DNA of 64,000 bases from Alphaproteobacteria bacterium (GCA_028281325.1 JANQKC010000005.1:1-64000), one strand, 5' to 3'; shown: positions 17,056-26,854, numbered from the stretch's first letter. Numbers and translations: made by a program. Notes: generated by a model not told the origin, from the sequence alone.

Positions 17056-19743
17056 GTGAAGTTGGCCCGATCGGTCGCGGTGGCAGTATCGTTGTTCGGT
17101 GTCGCGGCAACCGATGCCGCGGCCGAAAATTTGATTCCCAACGGCAGTTTCGAGGCGGGCATCGACTATCGGCTCGCGGTCGGTCGTTGGTTCGACGGCG
17201 GCTTGCCGAGCGCAAAGCTGGACAAGACGACGCGCGTTCATGGAAGCGTCAGCTTCAAGATTCCGTATTCCCGCACCATGAATACCGCGAGCGGCGCGGT
17301 TGCTGGCACCAGCGTCTGGGGCGCTTTGCCGGTCCCGGTGAAACGGGGACGGCAGTATACCTTTTCGCTCTATGCCAAGAGCGACAGGCCGGGGCCGGGG
17401 CGGATCATGCTGACCGGAAACGCGCACACCGATTACAGGGTCACGCCGAGCGCGGCCAAGGAGATTCGCCTGACCCGCGAATGGCGGCGGGTCAGCATCA
17501 CCTTTACCGCCAAGAAGGACGAACTGATGTACTGGTCTGTTGCGGCACAGTCGCGCGAGCCGGGACATCTATGGCTGGACGCGGTGCAGTTCGCGGCGGG
17601 CCGGCTGCGGGAATTTACGGTGGCGGCGCCGGTGGAGGCCGCGCTGACGAGCACGCGGTTGGGTCGTATCTTCGCACCGACGGAACCGGTCGAGATGACG
17701 ATCGGGATTCGCAATGACGGCGCGGCGGCGGCGACGGCGTCCTACCGCCTCAGCATATTCGACTTCTACGGGGAAAAACTCCGGGATGAGCGGATCTCGA
17801 AACAAGTGCCCGCCCAGACCACGATGGCGGTGCCGGTGACGCTGACGCAGAACCGCCGCGGCCTGTTCCGCGCTGTGCTTCGGCGCGAAGGCGCAGCGGA
17901 CCCGGAAAGCGAGCTTCATTTCTCGGTGTTGCCGCCGCCGCGCCCGGTCAAACAGGAAGACGGGGCCTTTGGGGCCTATCTGACGATCGCGCCCGAGCCT
18001 CTGCAGATTGCCCGCCGCATGGGGTTTTCGAGCATCGCGATGCTCACGTCGAATAGGGGCATGAGTTATTGGGATGCCGTCGAAAGCCGCCGCGGCGAAT
18101 TCAACTGGTTCGACAAGGAGATCGACATGGCCCGGGCCGCGGGCTTCGATCTCATGTTCAACCTCGAGCCCTGCCGGACGCCCCGATGGGCGAAAAAGAT
18201 GACGCGGGACGAACGCCGCGCCGCATGGTCGAATTACGTGACGGCGATGGTCCGGCATTACAAGGACAGGGTTAAACTGTGGACCATTGGCGACGAGGTG
18301 GCGGATCTGCGCAAGAAATCATACAAGCGCAACTGTTGGGATACAGCGGCGGAGTACGCCGATTGGCACCGCCGCGGTCATCGGGCGATTAAGTCGGTCG
18401 ATCCGACGGCCAAGGTCGTTTTGAACGCGTGGCCGGGCTTCATGCAGGACTTGTTCAAGACGCTGGACCCGGCGACCGTCGATATCGCCGGCGTGAACGC
18501 CTTTCACGTACCGGATAACTACCTGCCCCAGGCGCGGCGAGAGATCGACGCCGCCGGAATCAAAGGGCGCTGGACGCCGGGCATCGGGTTCGGAATCGAG
18601 CCCTTCTACCGGCGTCTGATCGCGAAGCACCGGCTGAAGAACGTGAACGACGACAGCTGGCGCGCGCTCAATAACGAGATAGCGCGGGCGGTGGTGCGGA
18701 CCTTTGCCTTGGGGTTTGATCGTTTCTACCAGTACACGGCGACCTATGTGGGTAATACCAACAAATACTCGTGGTTCGAGGCGGATTCGGGCCTTCAGCC
18801 GTCCGGCGTGCAGTTCGCCGCGCTGGCCTGGTTCCTCGACGGCTTCGAGCGTGCGACGGAGGTGGCGACCGGACAGCGGGAGCGGCGCTGGTTGGCCCAT
18901 CGCGTGGATCGCAAGGACGGCAAGACGATCTTCGTGATTTGGGGAAATGACAGTCCGGATCAAGCCGTTCGACTGGCGCTGCCGTCGGCTGACGGCATGG
19001 TGTTGTACGATCATTTCACCAACCCCGTGCCGCTATCGGCGGCGAAGACCGGCGTCGATGTGAAGTTCGGCCGGGAGCCTGTCTTTCTGGAAGTCCCGCG
19101 CAGCCTAGCCGGCGATGTCGAGACGGCTGTCCAGCGCGCCGTTTATCGCCTGAACCGCCTTCCGATGGCGAAGTCGGCGTCGCGGAAGGGCCGCTACGCC
19201 GTGCTTGAGGGCGTAGAGGACGGTCTCTATCGGCATCGACCGAATATCAGCTTGTGGTACCAGTCCCAGCGGCATGGCTGGGTGGAGATTCTCCGCCAAC
19301 GGGCATCGACCTATCCAGGCCGATACGAGGCGACCGAAAACGGGTTTCGCGTGGCATGGAGTATTCCGGCCGACACCGGCGCATTCTTTCTGGGACTCGG
19401 CAAGCTGCCGTCAGACTTAATCGACGGGGCAACATACGAGCGGCGTCTGCCGGGAACAAAAGGCGTGCGCCGTTTGAGCGGTAAGGTCGAGATAGCGGGG
19501 AAGCGGGGAGTCGAAGCCATAGAAAGTCAATCGCCGCCGGCCGACGATAGGTTGGTCGACTACGTTTTCACGATGGAGAACGGCCTTAAAATCGTGGTGG
19601 ATGGCCACGGCAACGAGGCAGCGCAAGACTTCCCGCAGTGGCGCCTCCTTCAACGCGGCGAGACGGATGTCTTTCTGCACCGCTATTTCAGGCGCGGCGA
19701 GGCGCCCAAGTCGGTCCGCACGGTCATTTCAGTCGTCGAGTGA
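17056..19743 (+). CDS. secreted CBM-like plus TIM-barrel glycosidase-like protein
   Basis: About 895 residues with a signal peptide (SVAVAVSLFGVAATDAAA). A carbohydrate-binding jelly-roll (CBM4/9-like) follows: LIPNGSFEAG, FSLYAKSD and WLDAVQF, about residues 25-190. Next is an Ig-like stretch, then a GH39/GH5-like TIM barrel from about 300 to 620. The putative acid/base site reads LWTIGDEVADL with Asp413-Glu414, where clan-A hydrolases usually have Asn-Glu. Glu515 in GIGFGIEPFY is a nucleophile candidate. A beta-rich C-terminus follows. GTG 17056 is preferred because GGAGG sits six bases upstream; ATG 17041 is in frame. It probably trims or remodels the EPS, and its specificity is unknown. 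Its last 15 bases overlap the convergent GT4 gene. Confidence 0.75.
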   Translation: MKLARSVAVAVSLFGVAATDAAAENLIPNGSFEAGIDYRLAVGRWFDGGLPSAKLDKTTRVHGSVSFKIPYSRTMNTASGAVAGTSVWGALPVPVKRGRQYTFSLYAKSDRPGPGRIMLTGNAHTDYRVTPSAAKEIRLTREWRRVSITFTAKKDELMYWSVAAQSREPGHLWLDAVQFAAGRLREFTVAAPVEAALTSTRLGRIFAPTEPVEMTIGIRNDGAAAATASYRLSIFDFYGEKLRDERISKQVPAQTTMAVPVTLTQNRRGLFRAVLRREGAADPESELHFSVLPPPRPVKQEDGAFGAYLTIAPEPLQIARRMGFSSIAMLTSNRGMSYWDAVESRRGEFNWFDKEIDMARAAGFDLMFNLEPCRTPRWAKKMTRDERRAAWSNYVTAMVRHYKDRVKLWTIGDEVADLRKKSYKRNCWDTAAEYADWHRRGHRAIKSVDPTAKVVLNAWPGFMQDLFKTLDPATVDIAGVNAFHVPDNYLPQARREIDAAGIKGRWTPGIGFGIEPFYRRLIAKHRLKNVNDDSWRALNNEIARAVVRTFALGFDRFYQYTATYVGNTNKYSWFEADSGLQPSGVQFAALAWFLDGFERATEVATGQRERRWLAHRVDRKDGKTIFVIWGNDSPDQAVRLALPSADGMVLYDHFTNPVPLSAAKTGVDVKFGREPVFLEVPRSLAGDVETAVQRAVYRLNRLPMAKSASRKGRYAVLEGVEDGLYRHRPNISLWYQSQRHGWVEILRQRASTYPGRYEATENGFRVAWSIPADTGAFFLGLGKLPSDLIDGATYERRLPGTKGVRRLSGKVEIAGKRGVEAIESQSPPADDRLVDYVFTMENGLKIVVDGHGNEAAQDFPQWRLLQRGETDVFLHRYFRRGEAPKSVRTVISVVE

Positions 19744-20889
19744 CTCCGGCGTTTGTTCGAGGATTTCCAGCAGATGATCCGCGACATGGGCAATACTGAA
19801 ATGGGTCCGGGCGTAATCTTGCCGTTGTTGCCGGGCGTCCGTCGGTTCGCCGAGAAAGACGCGGATGGCGTCGCGGCCCTCGTCGAGCGTGCCGATGCAT
19901 CGACCTAGGCCTAGCGTGTCCAGTATGCCGTCCGGATTGACGCCGAAGGAAACGACCGGTACGCCGCGCGACCAGGCTTGGACAAAGGTATTGGGGAAGC
20001 CTTCGTTGGCCGGCAGCGATGTATTGACGAAGACCGATGCTTGATCGAACCAGGCCAACGTGTCGTCGAGGGGAAGGTCGATATGCCAGTCGAATGCGGT
20101 CTCACTGCCGGCCAGATGGTGGATTTCCTCGGGCTTCATATGGGTATCGGCGCCGAAGCGTTTTGAGATCATCACAAACCGGATGTCGGGGGCCGCGCAG
20201 GCCTTGGCCAACTGGGCGAAGAGTTCGGGGCGCTTGCCGGCGCCGAATCCGGCAACCCAAAGGACGATCGGCGGCGATTCCGGTTTTTCCGGTAAGGAGT
20301 CCGGGATTTCGTGACCCGACGGAAAGGGGAAAGCGGCCCGGCCGTAGTGCTCGGCAAAGGTCCCGCGCTGTGCCTCATTCTGAACGCAAGGATGGGTTAC
20401 AAACCGCATGCCGTTTTCACGACTGCGATCTTTGAGCCATGCATGCAGGAAGAGGGGCCAACGCTTGTAAAATGGTCGGGCCGTGCGGTTCAGGATGTTC
20501 CGCAGCACCGCCACGAAATAGTCGCGGACCGGTGACGCGTTATCCGTACAAATCCACACGAATTTGGCATTGTGCTTTCGGCAATACCGCCCAAGCGCCC
20601 ATTCATAGCCCGATGTGTAGCGATGAAGGACGACATCCGGCCGAATCCGGTTCAGGGCCGATGCATAGGCCGGCATGCTGAGGATGTTGAAGTAACGCAA
20701 ATGTTTCAGCCAATGCACCTGGACGCCGTCCTTATTCTCGACGGTTCCGCCGCGGCCGGTCAGGCTTTCGCAGACATAGGAAACCGAATGACCGCGCGAC
20801 GCCAATTCCTTGGCCAAGAGCCATGCCTGAACCTCGGCGCCGCCGATGCGCTCCGCGTAAAAGAATTTGGCGACAATGCAAATGTTCAT
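19729..20889 (-). CDS. GT4-family glycosyltransferase
   Basis: A 386-residue GT-B retaining transferase. The acceptor domain starts MNICIVAKFFYAERIGGAEVQAWLLAKELASRGH, with the glycine-rich loop of GT4. The donor domain includes VLWVAGFGAGKRPELFAQLAKA and VNTSLPANEGFPNTFVQAW. In that last block the usual E-x7-E pair becomes E-x7-Q, since the second Glu is replaced. It is transcribed against the upstream operon and converges with the glycosidase-like gene. The sugar donor cannot be told from sequence. It probably adds one residue of the EPS repeat on the cytosolic face. Confidence 0.87.
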   Translation of the reverse strand: MNICIVAKFFYAERIGGAEVQAWLLAKELASRGHSVSYVCESLTGRGGTVENKDGVQVHWLKHLRYFNILSMPAYASALNRIRPDVVLHRYTSGYEWALGRYCRKHNAKFVWICTDNASPVRDYFVAVLRNILNRTARPFYKRWPLFLHAWLKDRSRENGMRFVTHPCVQNEAQRGTFAEHYGRAAFPFPSGHEIPDSLPEKPESPPIVLWVAGFGAGKRPELFAQLAKACAAPDIRFVMISKRFGADTHMKPEEIHHLAGSETAFDWHIDLPLDDTLAWFDQASVFVNTSLPANEGFPNTFVQAWSRGVPVVSFGVNPDGILDTLGLGRCIGTLDEGRDAIRVFLGEPTDARQQRQDYARTHFSIAHVADHLLEILEQTPESLDD

Positions 20890-20917
20890 TAACTGCCGTC
20901 ATGGTGAAGTGGGGTTG

Positions 20918-20935
20918 GCCGGTGTATACACCGGC
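20918..20935. promoter_or_regulatory. 18-bp perfect palindrome between divergent genes
   Basis: GCCGGTGTATACACCGGC is a perfect palindrome lying 29 bases upstream of the GT4 start on the minus strand and 33 bases upstream of the flippase start on the plus strand. This position in a short divergent promoter region suits an operator. No regulator family can be assigned from the sequence alone. Confidence 0.45.
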
Positions 20936-20967
20936 GGGACGGTTTTCATAAGGCCCGCTGAGTTAAG

Positions 20968-22494
20968 ATGACGTCACGGCACATATTCAATAAGGCCGCC
21001 GAAGCGGGGCTGAGCACGGCCGTGCTCAAAATTTTCCATCAAGTGATCTCGTTCGGCGCGACGGTTCTGCTTGTAAGAGCGCTGTCGCAGGAAGAATTCG
21101 GCATATACAGCATTCTATATGCGATCATTCCGATGCTGAATATTGTAGGTTCGTTCGGATTACAAGACGTAATACAGCGTTTTTTGCCGGAATACTACAT
21201 AAAGAAAGAATTTAAGCTGGCAAGTAAGCTTGTTTTCCGTGTATTTATTATGCGTTCTATTGTAAGTATAATTGTAATATTTGCAATTTTTGTCTATTGG
21301 GACACATTATCCGCCCTAATCAAGATAAAAGAATACAAAACCTACTTTGCGATATTCTGCGTTTGCATTATTGCGTATCAGCAATGGGGGATACTGACGG
21401 CGACGGTCGAGGCGTTTTTCCTCCACAAGTTCGCCTTCTATATCCAGATCGCCGTGGTCACGATGCGCGCCGCCGCTTACCTGGTCTGCCTCGTTCAAGG
21501 GTATGGCCTGTTCGAGATTGTGGTCATCGATACGGTTGTCTACCTTATCTTGGCCGCGGCCTTTTTCGGCCTTTACGGGCGTGTCGTGCCGAAGGCCGGC
21601 GGGGAGCGCGACGAATTCGGCCCGACCGATCGGCGGCGCATTTTTCGCTACGCCTTCTTCAACAATTTCAATTCGATCGGCGTCCGCTTCATGGACAACG
21701 GCACGAATTATCTCATCGTCGCCTATTTCATGAGTCCGACGCAGGTCGCCATTTATGCGTTTTGCAATCAACTGGCGAATCGTTTCGCGCGGATCAGCCC
21801 GGTCAACTATCTGGCTGCCGTCATCCGGCCGGCCTTTTTCAGCTTCGGGATCGCCTCGGAGGAAGAGCGGATCGTCGCGATGATGCGGTTCCTGATGAAA
21901 TGCATCATATGGTTTTATCTTCCGATCTTCTGTTTTGCGATGTTGACGGGTGAAGCCTTCATTGCGTTGGTATTCGGGAAATTCCAGGGGCACGCGGATG
22001 TCTTCGCGGCATGTATCGTCGTTGCCGCCATCGGCGCTCTCGGGTTTCCCATTAGCATGGCCGCGCAACTCCGCGAGCGGGTCGACATCATTCTCTACAG
22101 CAAAGTCTTCGGTTTTTTGAGCTTGGTGCTAAGCGTTTTGACGGTGCCGTACTACGGGATTTGGGGCGCAATATGCGCCGTCGGCGCCGGCCAATTGATG
22201 AAGAACATCTTCATCGGCTGGTTTATCCGCGACTTGTTGCCGCTTGCGGATATCGGGCGTTCGGGCGCGCGCGCGTTGGTGTATTGGGTGGTGGTGGCGG
22301 CGGTTTTGACTTGCTTCCCATGGACGATTGGGAATCTCGCCATTGTTTCAATCACCGCGGCCGTTTTCCTAACGGCAACCATCATGTTTATCGTGCTTTG
22401 TATAGATTTGGACATGTTCGAAAGGCGTTTTGTGCAGTCGATAGCGACAAAGGCGAGATTACAGCGCTATCTCCCGAAACGGATGGGCGGATAG
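20968..22494 (+). CDS. Wzx-like polysaccharide flippase (MATE/MOP superfamily)
   Basis: A 508-residue polytopic membrane protein with about 12-14 hydrophobic helices, starting KAAEAGLSTAVLKIFHQVISFGATVLLVRALSQEEFGIY, which is the classic N-terminus of Wzx/RfbX-type translocases. It would move the undecaprenyl-PP-linked repeat to the periplasm. The first 400 bases are markedly AT-rich compared with the rest of the gene, which suggests a recombinational join or acquired 5' segment. It is convergent with the asparagine-synthase-like gene, with a 23-bp gap. Confidence 0.88.
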   Translation: MTSRHIFNKAAEAGLSTAVLKIFHQVISFGATVLLVRALSQEEFGIYSILYAIIPMLNIVGSFGLQDVIQRFLPEYYIKKEFKLASKLVFRVFIMRSIVSIIVIFAIFVYWDTLSALIKIKEYKTYFAIFCVCIIAYQQWGILTATVEAFFLHKFAFYIQIAVVTMRAAAYLVCLVQGYGLFEIVVIDTVVYLILAAAFFGLYGRVVPKAGGERDEFGPTDRRRIFRYAFFNNFNSIGVRFMDNGTNYLIVAYFMSPTQVAIYAFCNQLANRFARISPVNYLAAVIRPAFFSFGIASEEERIVAMMRFLMKCIIWFYLPIFCFAMLTGEAFIALVFGKFQGHADVFAACIVVAAIGALGFPISMAAQLRERVDIILYSKVFGFLSLVLSVLTVPYYGIWGAICAVGAGQLMKNIFIGWFIRDLLPLADIGRSGARALVYWVVVAAVLTCFPWTIGNLAIVSITAAVFLTATIMFIVLCIDLDMFERRFVQSIATKARLQRYLPKRMGG

Positions 22495-22517
22495 CGAATA
22501 CAGTAGCGGTGCCACGC

Positions 22518-24275
22518 TTAGTACGTGTTTCCCACTTGGGCGTCCTTCCACGCCATCAACGAGACCAATCGGTCTGTCTCGATCTCTTGTCCCTTCGCAA
22601 GTGTCGTTAGCGTTTTGTACTCATCCGAATCCAGAACTTTTACCTGTAAGCTTCCGTACCACTGTTTCCCTCGGTCGGTCTGCAACACATAGTGAAGCGC
22701 GCTTTGTAAACCAATCTTTGGAAGCATCCAGTATTCCTTGTCCATATGTCGTGCTGCAGCTTTGCGCAGGATGTATTTTGTCGTATTGCCGTGTAGTTTC
22801 CATTCGGTCGGGATGTTAAACGCGAGTTCGACCAACTCATCGGTAAAGAATGCCGGAATCGGAGAAATGCCGAGGTCGGTCATCATTTCGGAAGCCCCGT
22901 GGAAGAACATCTCGGGGCACATGTGGACGGACTGGTAGGTGAAATATGAACCGAAATCGAAAGCGCCGAAGTCTCTCGTGAACTGTTCAAAGTATGACTG
23001 CGCGCCGAGCTGGAAAACGCGCCACTCATAGTCTGGATCGTATATTCTGACACCGCCGAGCTTGCGCTCCGGATAGGGTGGAATCCCTGCACGCCAGTTT
23101 GAAACCAGAATGTGAAACTTCTGGATTTCGTCGCCAGGCAGCATCCCCAAAATCAGCTGTAGCGGACCGGTCATACCGAACCTGGCAGCGCGGTTGTAAA
23201 GGTCGATGGCACGTCGATACCCGATATATCGGTTCATTCCGAGAAACAACCGATCCGCACCGTCGCCGTCGAACAGTTTGGCCAGACCGTCCTTTCTAGC
23301 TTGCCTTGCCGCGAAACGCATGATTGATCCGTTGAGGGCGGCGGGCTCGCTACTCGATGCCGAAACTTGCTCGAAATTTTCGATGATTTCGTCTGCGTCC
23401 AAGCGTATCTTTCGAACGTTGATGTTTAGCGATTTGGCGAGGAAGTCGACACGGTCTTCTTCATCGTAATAGTCTTTATAGGAAATATTGTACCCAAAGA
23501 CGATCGCACCCGTTTGTGTGAGCTTCTGGGCAATGTATCCAGAATCAACGCCGCCACTTAGGGAAATACCCACCTCTTCTCCGCTGTGTGCACGGTGGGC
23601 TACCCCGTTTGCCAGGGCATTGTCGATACGCCCACACCATTGATCTTCGTCGAGCGCGCGATAATCTTGTGGCCGATACAAGTTCTTTACGTCAAAGTAT
23701 CGGCGGACGTCTTGGCGATCGTTCTCGACGGTTAGGAGGGAGCCTGCCGGAAGTTTTTTGGTTCCCGCAATTAATGAACTGTCAGAGGGAGTAAAGCCAA
23801 AGTTATAGTAATGAAGCAATATATCGTCCTGAATATTTTGGTCTTTTTTTCGCCCTAGTAAATAAAATCCAAATAAATGGGTTGAAAACAAAACATAATC
23901 TTCAGTATTTATATAGTATAGACGTCGCGTCCCAAACTTGTCGGTTGCTATTGTCACGCAAGTCCGTTCGGGGTGGTGTTCGACCTTGATAAGGATGAAG
24001 CTGCCATCGAGCGCTGTGAGGTCGAAAGGTGCTTTTTTGCCCACTAATGCATCAGGCCGCATGGTGGTATCTGATGTGTTGTAAAGCGCACCAACCACAA
24101 GGATCTTTGCCGAACTCGACATGTACTGCCGAAGCGGCAAGAGGCTGGAGTTCGCACAGATGACAACCGCCGGCTCGGAAACAGCCTTAATATTTGCGTG
24201 ATCGTTGGGCAGCAGTATGTCAGCCGGTGCGGTCGCTGCATCGCGAGAAATCGCGCCGAAAAGGCAAGGGATCAT
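22518..24275 (-). CDS. asparagine-synthase-like protein of the EPS locus
   Basis: A 585-residue AsnB-type protein with an N-terminal class II glutaminase-like domain and a C-terminal ATP-pyrophosphatase domain. The glutaminase-like domain contains DKFGTRRLYYI, matching the AsnB DxxGxRPLYY block. The synthetase P-loop SLSGGVDSGYIAQKL lies near residues 233-247 and FDGDGADRLFLGMNRY near 345. The protein starts MIPCLFGAIS, so the nucleophilic Cys is residue 4, not 2. Glutaminase activity would need removal of MIP, or the protein uses ammonia. Homologues in EPS loci are thought to amidate uronic acids, which fits the uronate genes here (inference). Its ATG overlaps the upstream gene stop (TAATG). 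Confidence 0.83.
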   Translation of the reverse strand: MIPCLFGAISRDAATAPADILLPNDHANIKAVSEPAVVICANSSLLPLRQYMSSSAKILVVGALYNTSDTTMRPDALVGKKAPFDLTALDGSFILIKVEHHPERTCVTIATDKFGTRRLYYINTEDYVLFSTHLFGFYLLGRKKDQNIQDDILLHYYNFGFTPSDSSLIAGTKKLPAGSLLTVENDRQDVRRYFDVKNLYRPQDYRALDEDQWCGRIDNALANGVAHRAHSGEEVGISLSGGVDSGYIAQKLTQTGAIVFGYNISYKDYYDEEDRVDFLAKSLNINVRKIRLDADEIIENFEQVSASSSEPAALNGSIMRFAARQARKDGLAKLFDGDGADRLFLGMNRYIGYRRAIDLYNRAARFGMTGPLQLILGMLPGDEIQKFHILVSNWRAGIPPYPERKLGGVRIYDPDYEWRVFQLGAQSYFEQFTRDFGAFDFGSYFTYQSVHMCPEMFFHGASEMMTDLGISPIPAFFTDELVELAFNIPTEWKLHGNTTKYILRKAAARHMDKEYWMLPKIGLQSALHYVLQTDRGKQWYGSLQVKVLDSDEYKTLTTLAKGQEIETDRLVSLMAWKDAQVGNTY

Positions 24276-25420
24276 TAAGCACGTTTATCCATGTTACTCG
24301 TACCACTGGCTGAGGAAGCCAGTGCACAGTCGTAAGCTTCCAGAAACTTACCGGCAGCCTTTTTAATATGGAAGTTACCAGCGTGGGATCGCAAGCGTTG
24401 GGCTTCATCGCTCATTTTATGGCGTTTGGCGTAATAGGCCTCTAGACGCTCTGTTAACTCTTCTACGCTTGAAACGATGTCTGCAGGATTGCCGCCAGTA
24501 ATGATCTCCACCAAGCCTCCGCCATCGTCGAAGACAATTGCCGGTTTTCCCATCGCTAACGCTTCCAATGCAACAAGGCCGAACGCTTCTCCGGAGGAAG
24601 GGATCGCACAGACGTTGAACATCGCCTCGTAATCGAACACATTGCGCTGAAAGCCAACGATCCGTGCGGTATCGGAAAGCCCGCGCATTCTGATCTGGTT
24701 CTCTAGTCTATCTCGAAGAGGGCCGTCGCCGACGATGATCAGCGCGACATCTGACTTCTTGTCTTTAAAGGCCGCGAAAGCATCAATAAGCCGGTCAATG
24801 CGTTTAATTTTGACTAGACGACCGCACGCCCCAACAACAAATTTGTTCCCAAATTGGGCCTTAACGTCGTTTGGTAGACAGTCGGCACTACCCGAAATGT
24901 CCTCAATATTTAGACCATTGTATATGACCATCGTCTTGACGTTGCAGATTGAATAAATGTGTTCCGCACATTTTTTTGTGAAGTTTGAATTATAGGTTAC
25001 AACATCTACAGATTTGCGAATAAAGTACTTGATCACAAACCGTTTCACATAATCTTTTATTGTTTTTTTTCTGAGAATTCCGAAATTTCCATGGAATGTA
25101 TATATCGTCGGTTTACGGCAGATCATCGCGCACATTGCGTACATCGGGCTGAAATAGTGGAAATGAAGGACGTCGACTTGTCGAAACAGCCGTATGATTC
25201 GATAAGCGGCGAGGGGGGAGACGTCATATCCGCTGCTCACCGGCACATGATGCACTACAATGTCGCATTCTACCTGATCTTTATGGGCTTTTTCATTGGT
25301 CTTGCCATAGAGAACAAAGGGTTCCGTTTTATTGTCCTTTGACTGCGCTAACGCCAGCGACCTGACCATAGTGCTGATTCCACCGATGCCTTCTCCGTTG
25401 AGCATATGCAGAATTTTCAT
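24275..25420 (-). CDS. GT4-family glycosyltransferase
   Basis: A 381-residue GT-B transferase. The N-terminus is MKILHMLNGEGIGGISTMVRSLALA. The donor domain has VGACGRLVKIKRIDRLIDAFA and an intact E-x7-E site, EAFGLVALE, followed by ALAMGKPAIV. Its last codon overlaps the start of the asparagine-synthase-like gene, so both are translated from one transcript. Base composition is more AT-rich than the flanking export and housekeeping genes. The donor sugar is unknown. Confidence 0.9.
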   Translation of the reverse strand: MKILHMLNGEGIGGISTMVRSLALAQSKDNKTEPFVLYGKTNEKAHKDQVECDIVVHHVPVSSGYDVSPLAAYRIIRLFRQVDVLHFHYFSPMYAMCAMICRKPTIYTFHGNFGILRKKTIKDYVKRFVIKYFIRKSVDVVTYNSNFTKKCAEHIYSICNVKTMVIYNGLNIEDISGSADCLPNDVKAQFGNKFVVGACGRLVKIKRIDRLIDAFAAFKDKKSDVALIIVGDGPLRDRLENQIRMRGLSDTARIVGFQRNVFDYEAMFNVCAIPSSGEAFGLVALEALAMGKPAIVFDDGGGLVEIITGGNPADIVSSVEELTERLEAYYAKRHKMSDEAQRLRSHAGNFHIKKAAGKFLEAYDCALASSASGTSNMDKRA

Positions 25421-25695
25421 TTATTCGCCAACAACATCTTTATTGGAGACGGAGACATAGTGTTACAAACGAAATTTATAACTAAAGGCGTTGCAGCGTA
25501 CAAATAGTCAGCCGAAAACTCCGACATTGATCGTATTTGAGGGTAAGACGCTTGCTTTTTTCGATCGATCTGTTTAGAGGATTGATTTTTAACTGTAATT
25601 ACGCCTTTATTCCTTGTTTTAAGATAGTCGTTTGTGCAGAAGACGAATTGTGATGCCGGTTAAATACCGTCACCAATTCAGCTCAAAAGGTCCAA
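25421..25695. other. AT-rich divergent intergenic region
   Basis: This 275-bp stretch separates two divergent glycosyltransferase genes and is distinctly AT-rich compared with the window. It must carry promoters for both directions. I could not pick a specific promoter with confidence, and no small gene is supported. Confidence 0.5.
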
Positions 25696-26838
25696 ATGAG
25701 AAACGTTTTCCTCATAACAAACATTCCCACACCCTACCGGATTCCTCTGTTTAATGAGCTTACTCGGCAAATGCGCGCGAACGGGTATCATTTACAGGTC
25801 GTTTTCGGCGCTTGGGGTTACAAACGGCGTCAATGGGAAGTTGATCCTACGACTTTCGAATTCGACTATCATGTTTTGGATGGCGGTGGTTTTTACATCG
25901 GGAAGAGCGAGAGCATAACGCTGACATATGGCGGCTTGATACGTCTCATACGCATGACCAAACCGGTTTTCGTCATCACAAGCGGGTATTCGATTGCAAG
26001 TATAAAAGTCTTTTTGTGTAACTTATTGTTTGGCATTCCTTACAGTATATGGTCCGGAGCAGTAAAAGGCCTTGGCGCGTCGGCGAGTACGGCACGGAGT
26101 GCACTTAGGCGGTTGTTGGTGTGGCGCGCTGCAAACTTTATCGCCTATGGCACACGTGCAAGGGAGTATTTGAGGACACTTGGCGCCGAAGAGGATCGCA
26201 TTTTCACTGCGATCAATACCGTCGACGTTGACTTTTTCAAGACTGCGGGGATACGTCGGCAACAGGGCGAAGGGGAGAAGCGTCGCAAGATCATTCTCTA
26301 TGTCGGTAACCTAACCCGCGGAAAGCGGCTTGATTTAGCGCTAACCGCGCTTGCCAAAATTCACGGAAGTGCGGAAGACTTCGTCTTCCGTTTGGTTGGT
26401 GAAGGCGGGGAACGAACCAAGTTGGAGGCGCTGGCTCGCAAGGTCGGCCTCGAGGATCGGGTCGATTTCATTGGCTTCAAGCAACGTGACGAGGTCGCCG
26501 CAGAGTTTGCCGGCGCGACATGTTTCGTTTTCCCGTCGGAATATGACGTTTGGGGCCTGGTGCTCGTAGAAGCCATGGCCGCAGGCGTACCGTGTATTGC
26601 ATCGATCAAAGCCGGCGCAACAGTTGACCTTATCGATGACGGGCGTACCGGATACGCCGTCAATTTCGAAGATGCGACCTGTGTCGCATCGCGGGTCCAC
26701 ACCTTGTTGACGGATACGCAGACCGCGTTGCGCCTCGGCAAAGCGGGACGTGACTTCATTACGACACACTGTAGCCTCCGTGTTTCTGCGAAGGGCTTCC
26801 ATGACGCCGTCGTCGATATCGCTTCCGAAGAACAATGA
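25696..26838 (+). CDS. GT4-family glycosyltransferase
   Basis: A 380-residue GT-B enzyme beginning MRNVFLITNIPTPYRIPLFNEL, the start typical of transferases acting on lipid-linked oligosaccharides. The donor domain has ILYVGNLTRGKRLDLALTALAKI and VFPSEYDVWGLVLVEAMAAGVP. The first acidic residue of the E-x7-E pair is Asp (D-x7-E). It opens a plus-strand group with the next transferase and the polymerase-like gene, 16 bases before the next start. The linkage formed is unknown. Confidence 0.9.
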   Translation: MRNVFLITNIPTPYRIPLFNELTRQMRANGYHLQVVFGAWGYKRRQWEVDPTTFEFDYHVLDGGGFYIGKSESITLTYGGLIRLIRMTKPVFVITSGYSIASIKVFLCNLLFGIPYSIWSGAVKGLGASASTARSALRRLLVWRAANFIAYGTRAREYLRTLGAEEDRIFTAINTVDVDFFKTAGIRRQQGEGEKRRKIILYVGNLTRGKRLDLALTALAKIHGSAEDFVFRLVGEGGERTKLEALARKVGLEDRVDFIGFKQRDEVAAEFAGATCFVFPSEYDVWGLVLVEAMAAGVPCIASIKAGATVDLIDDGRTGYAVNFEDATCVASRVHTLLTDTQTALRLGKAGRDFITTHCSLRVSAKGFHDAVVDIASEEQ

Positions 26839-26854
26839 AAGCAGCTGTGAATCC

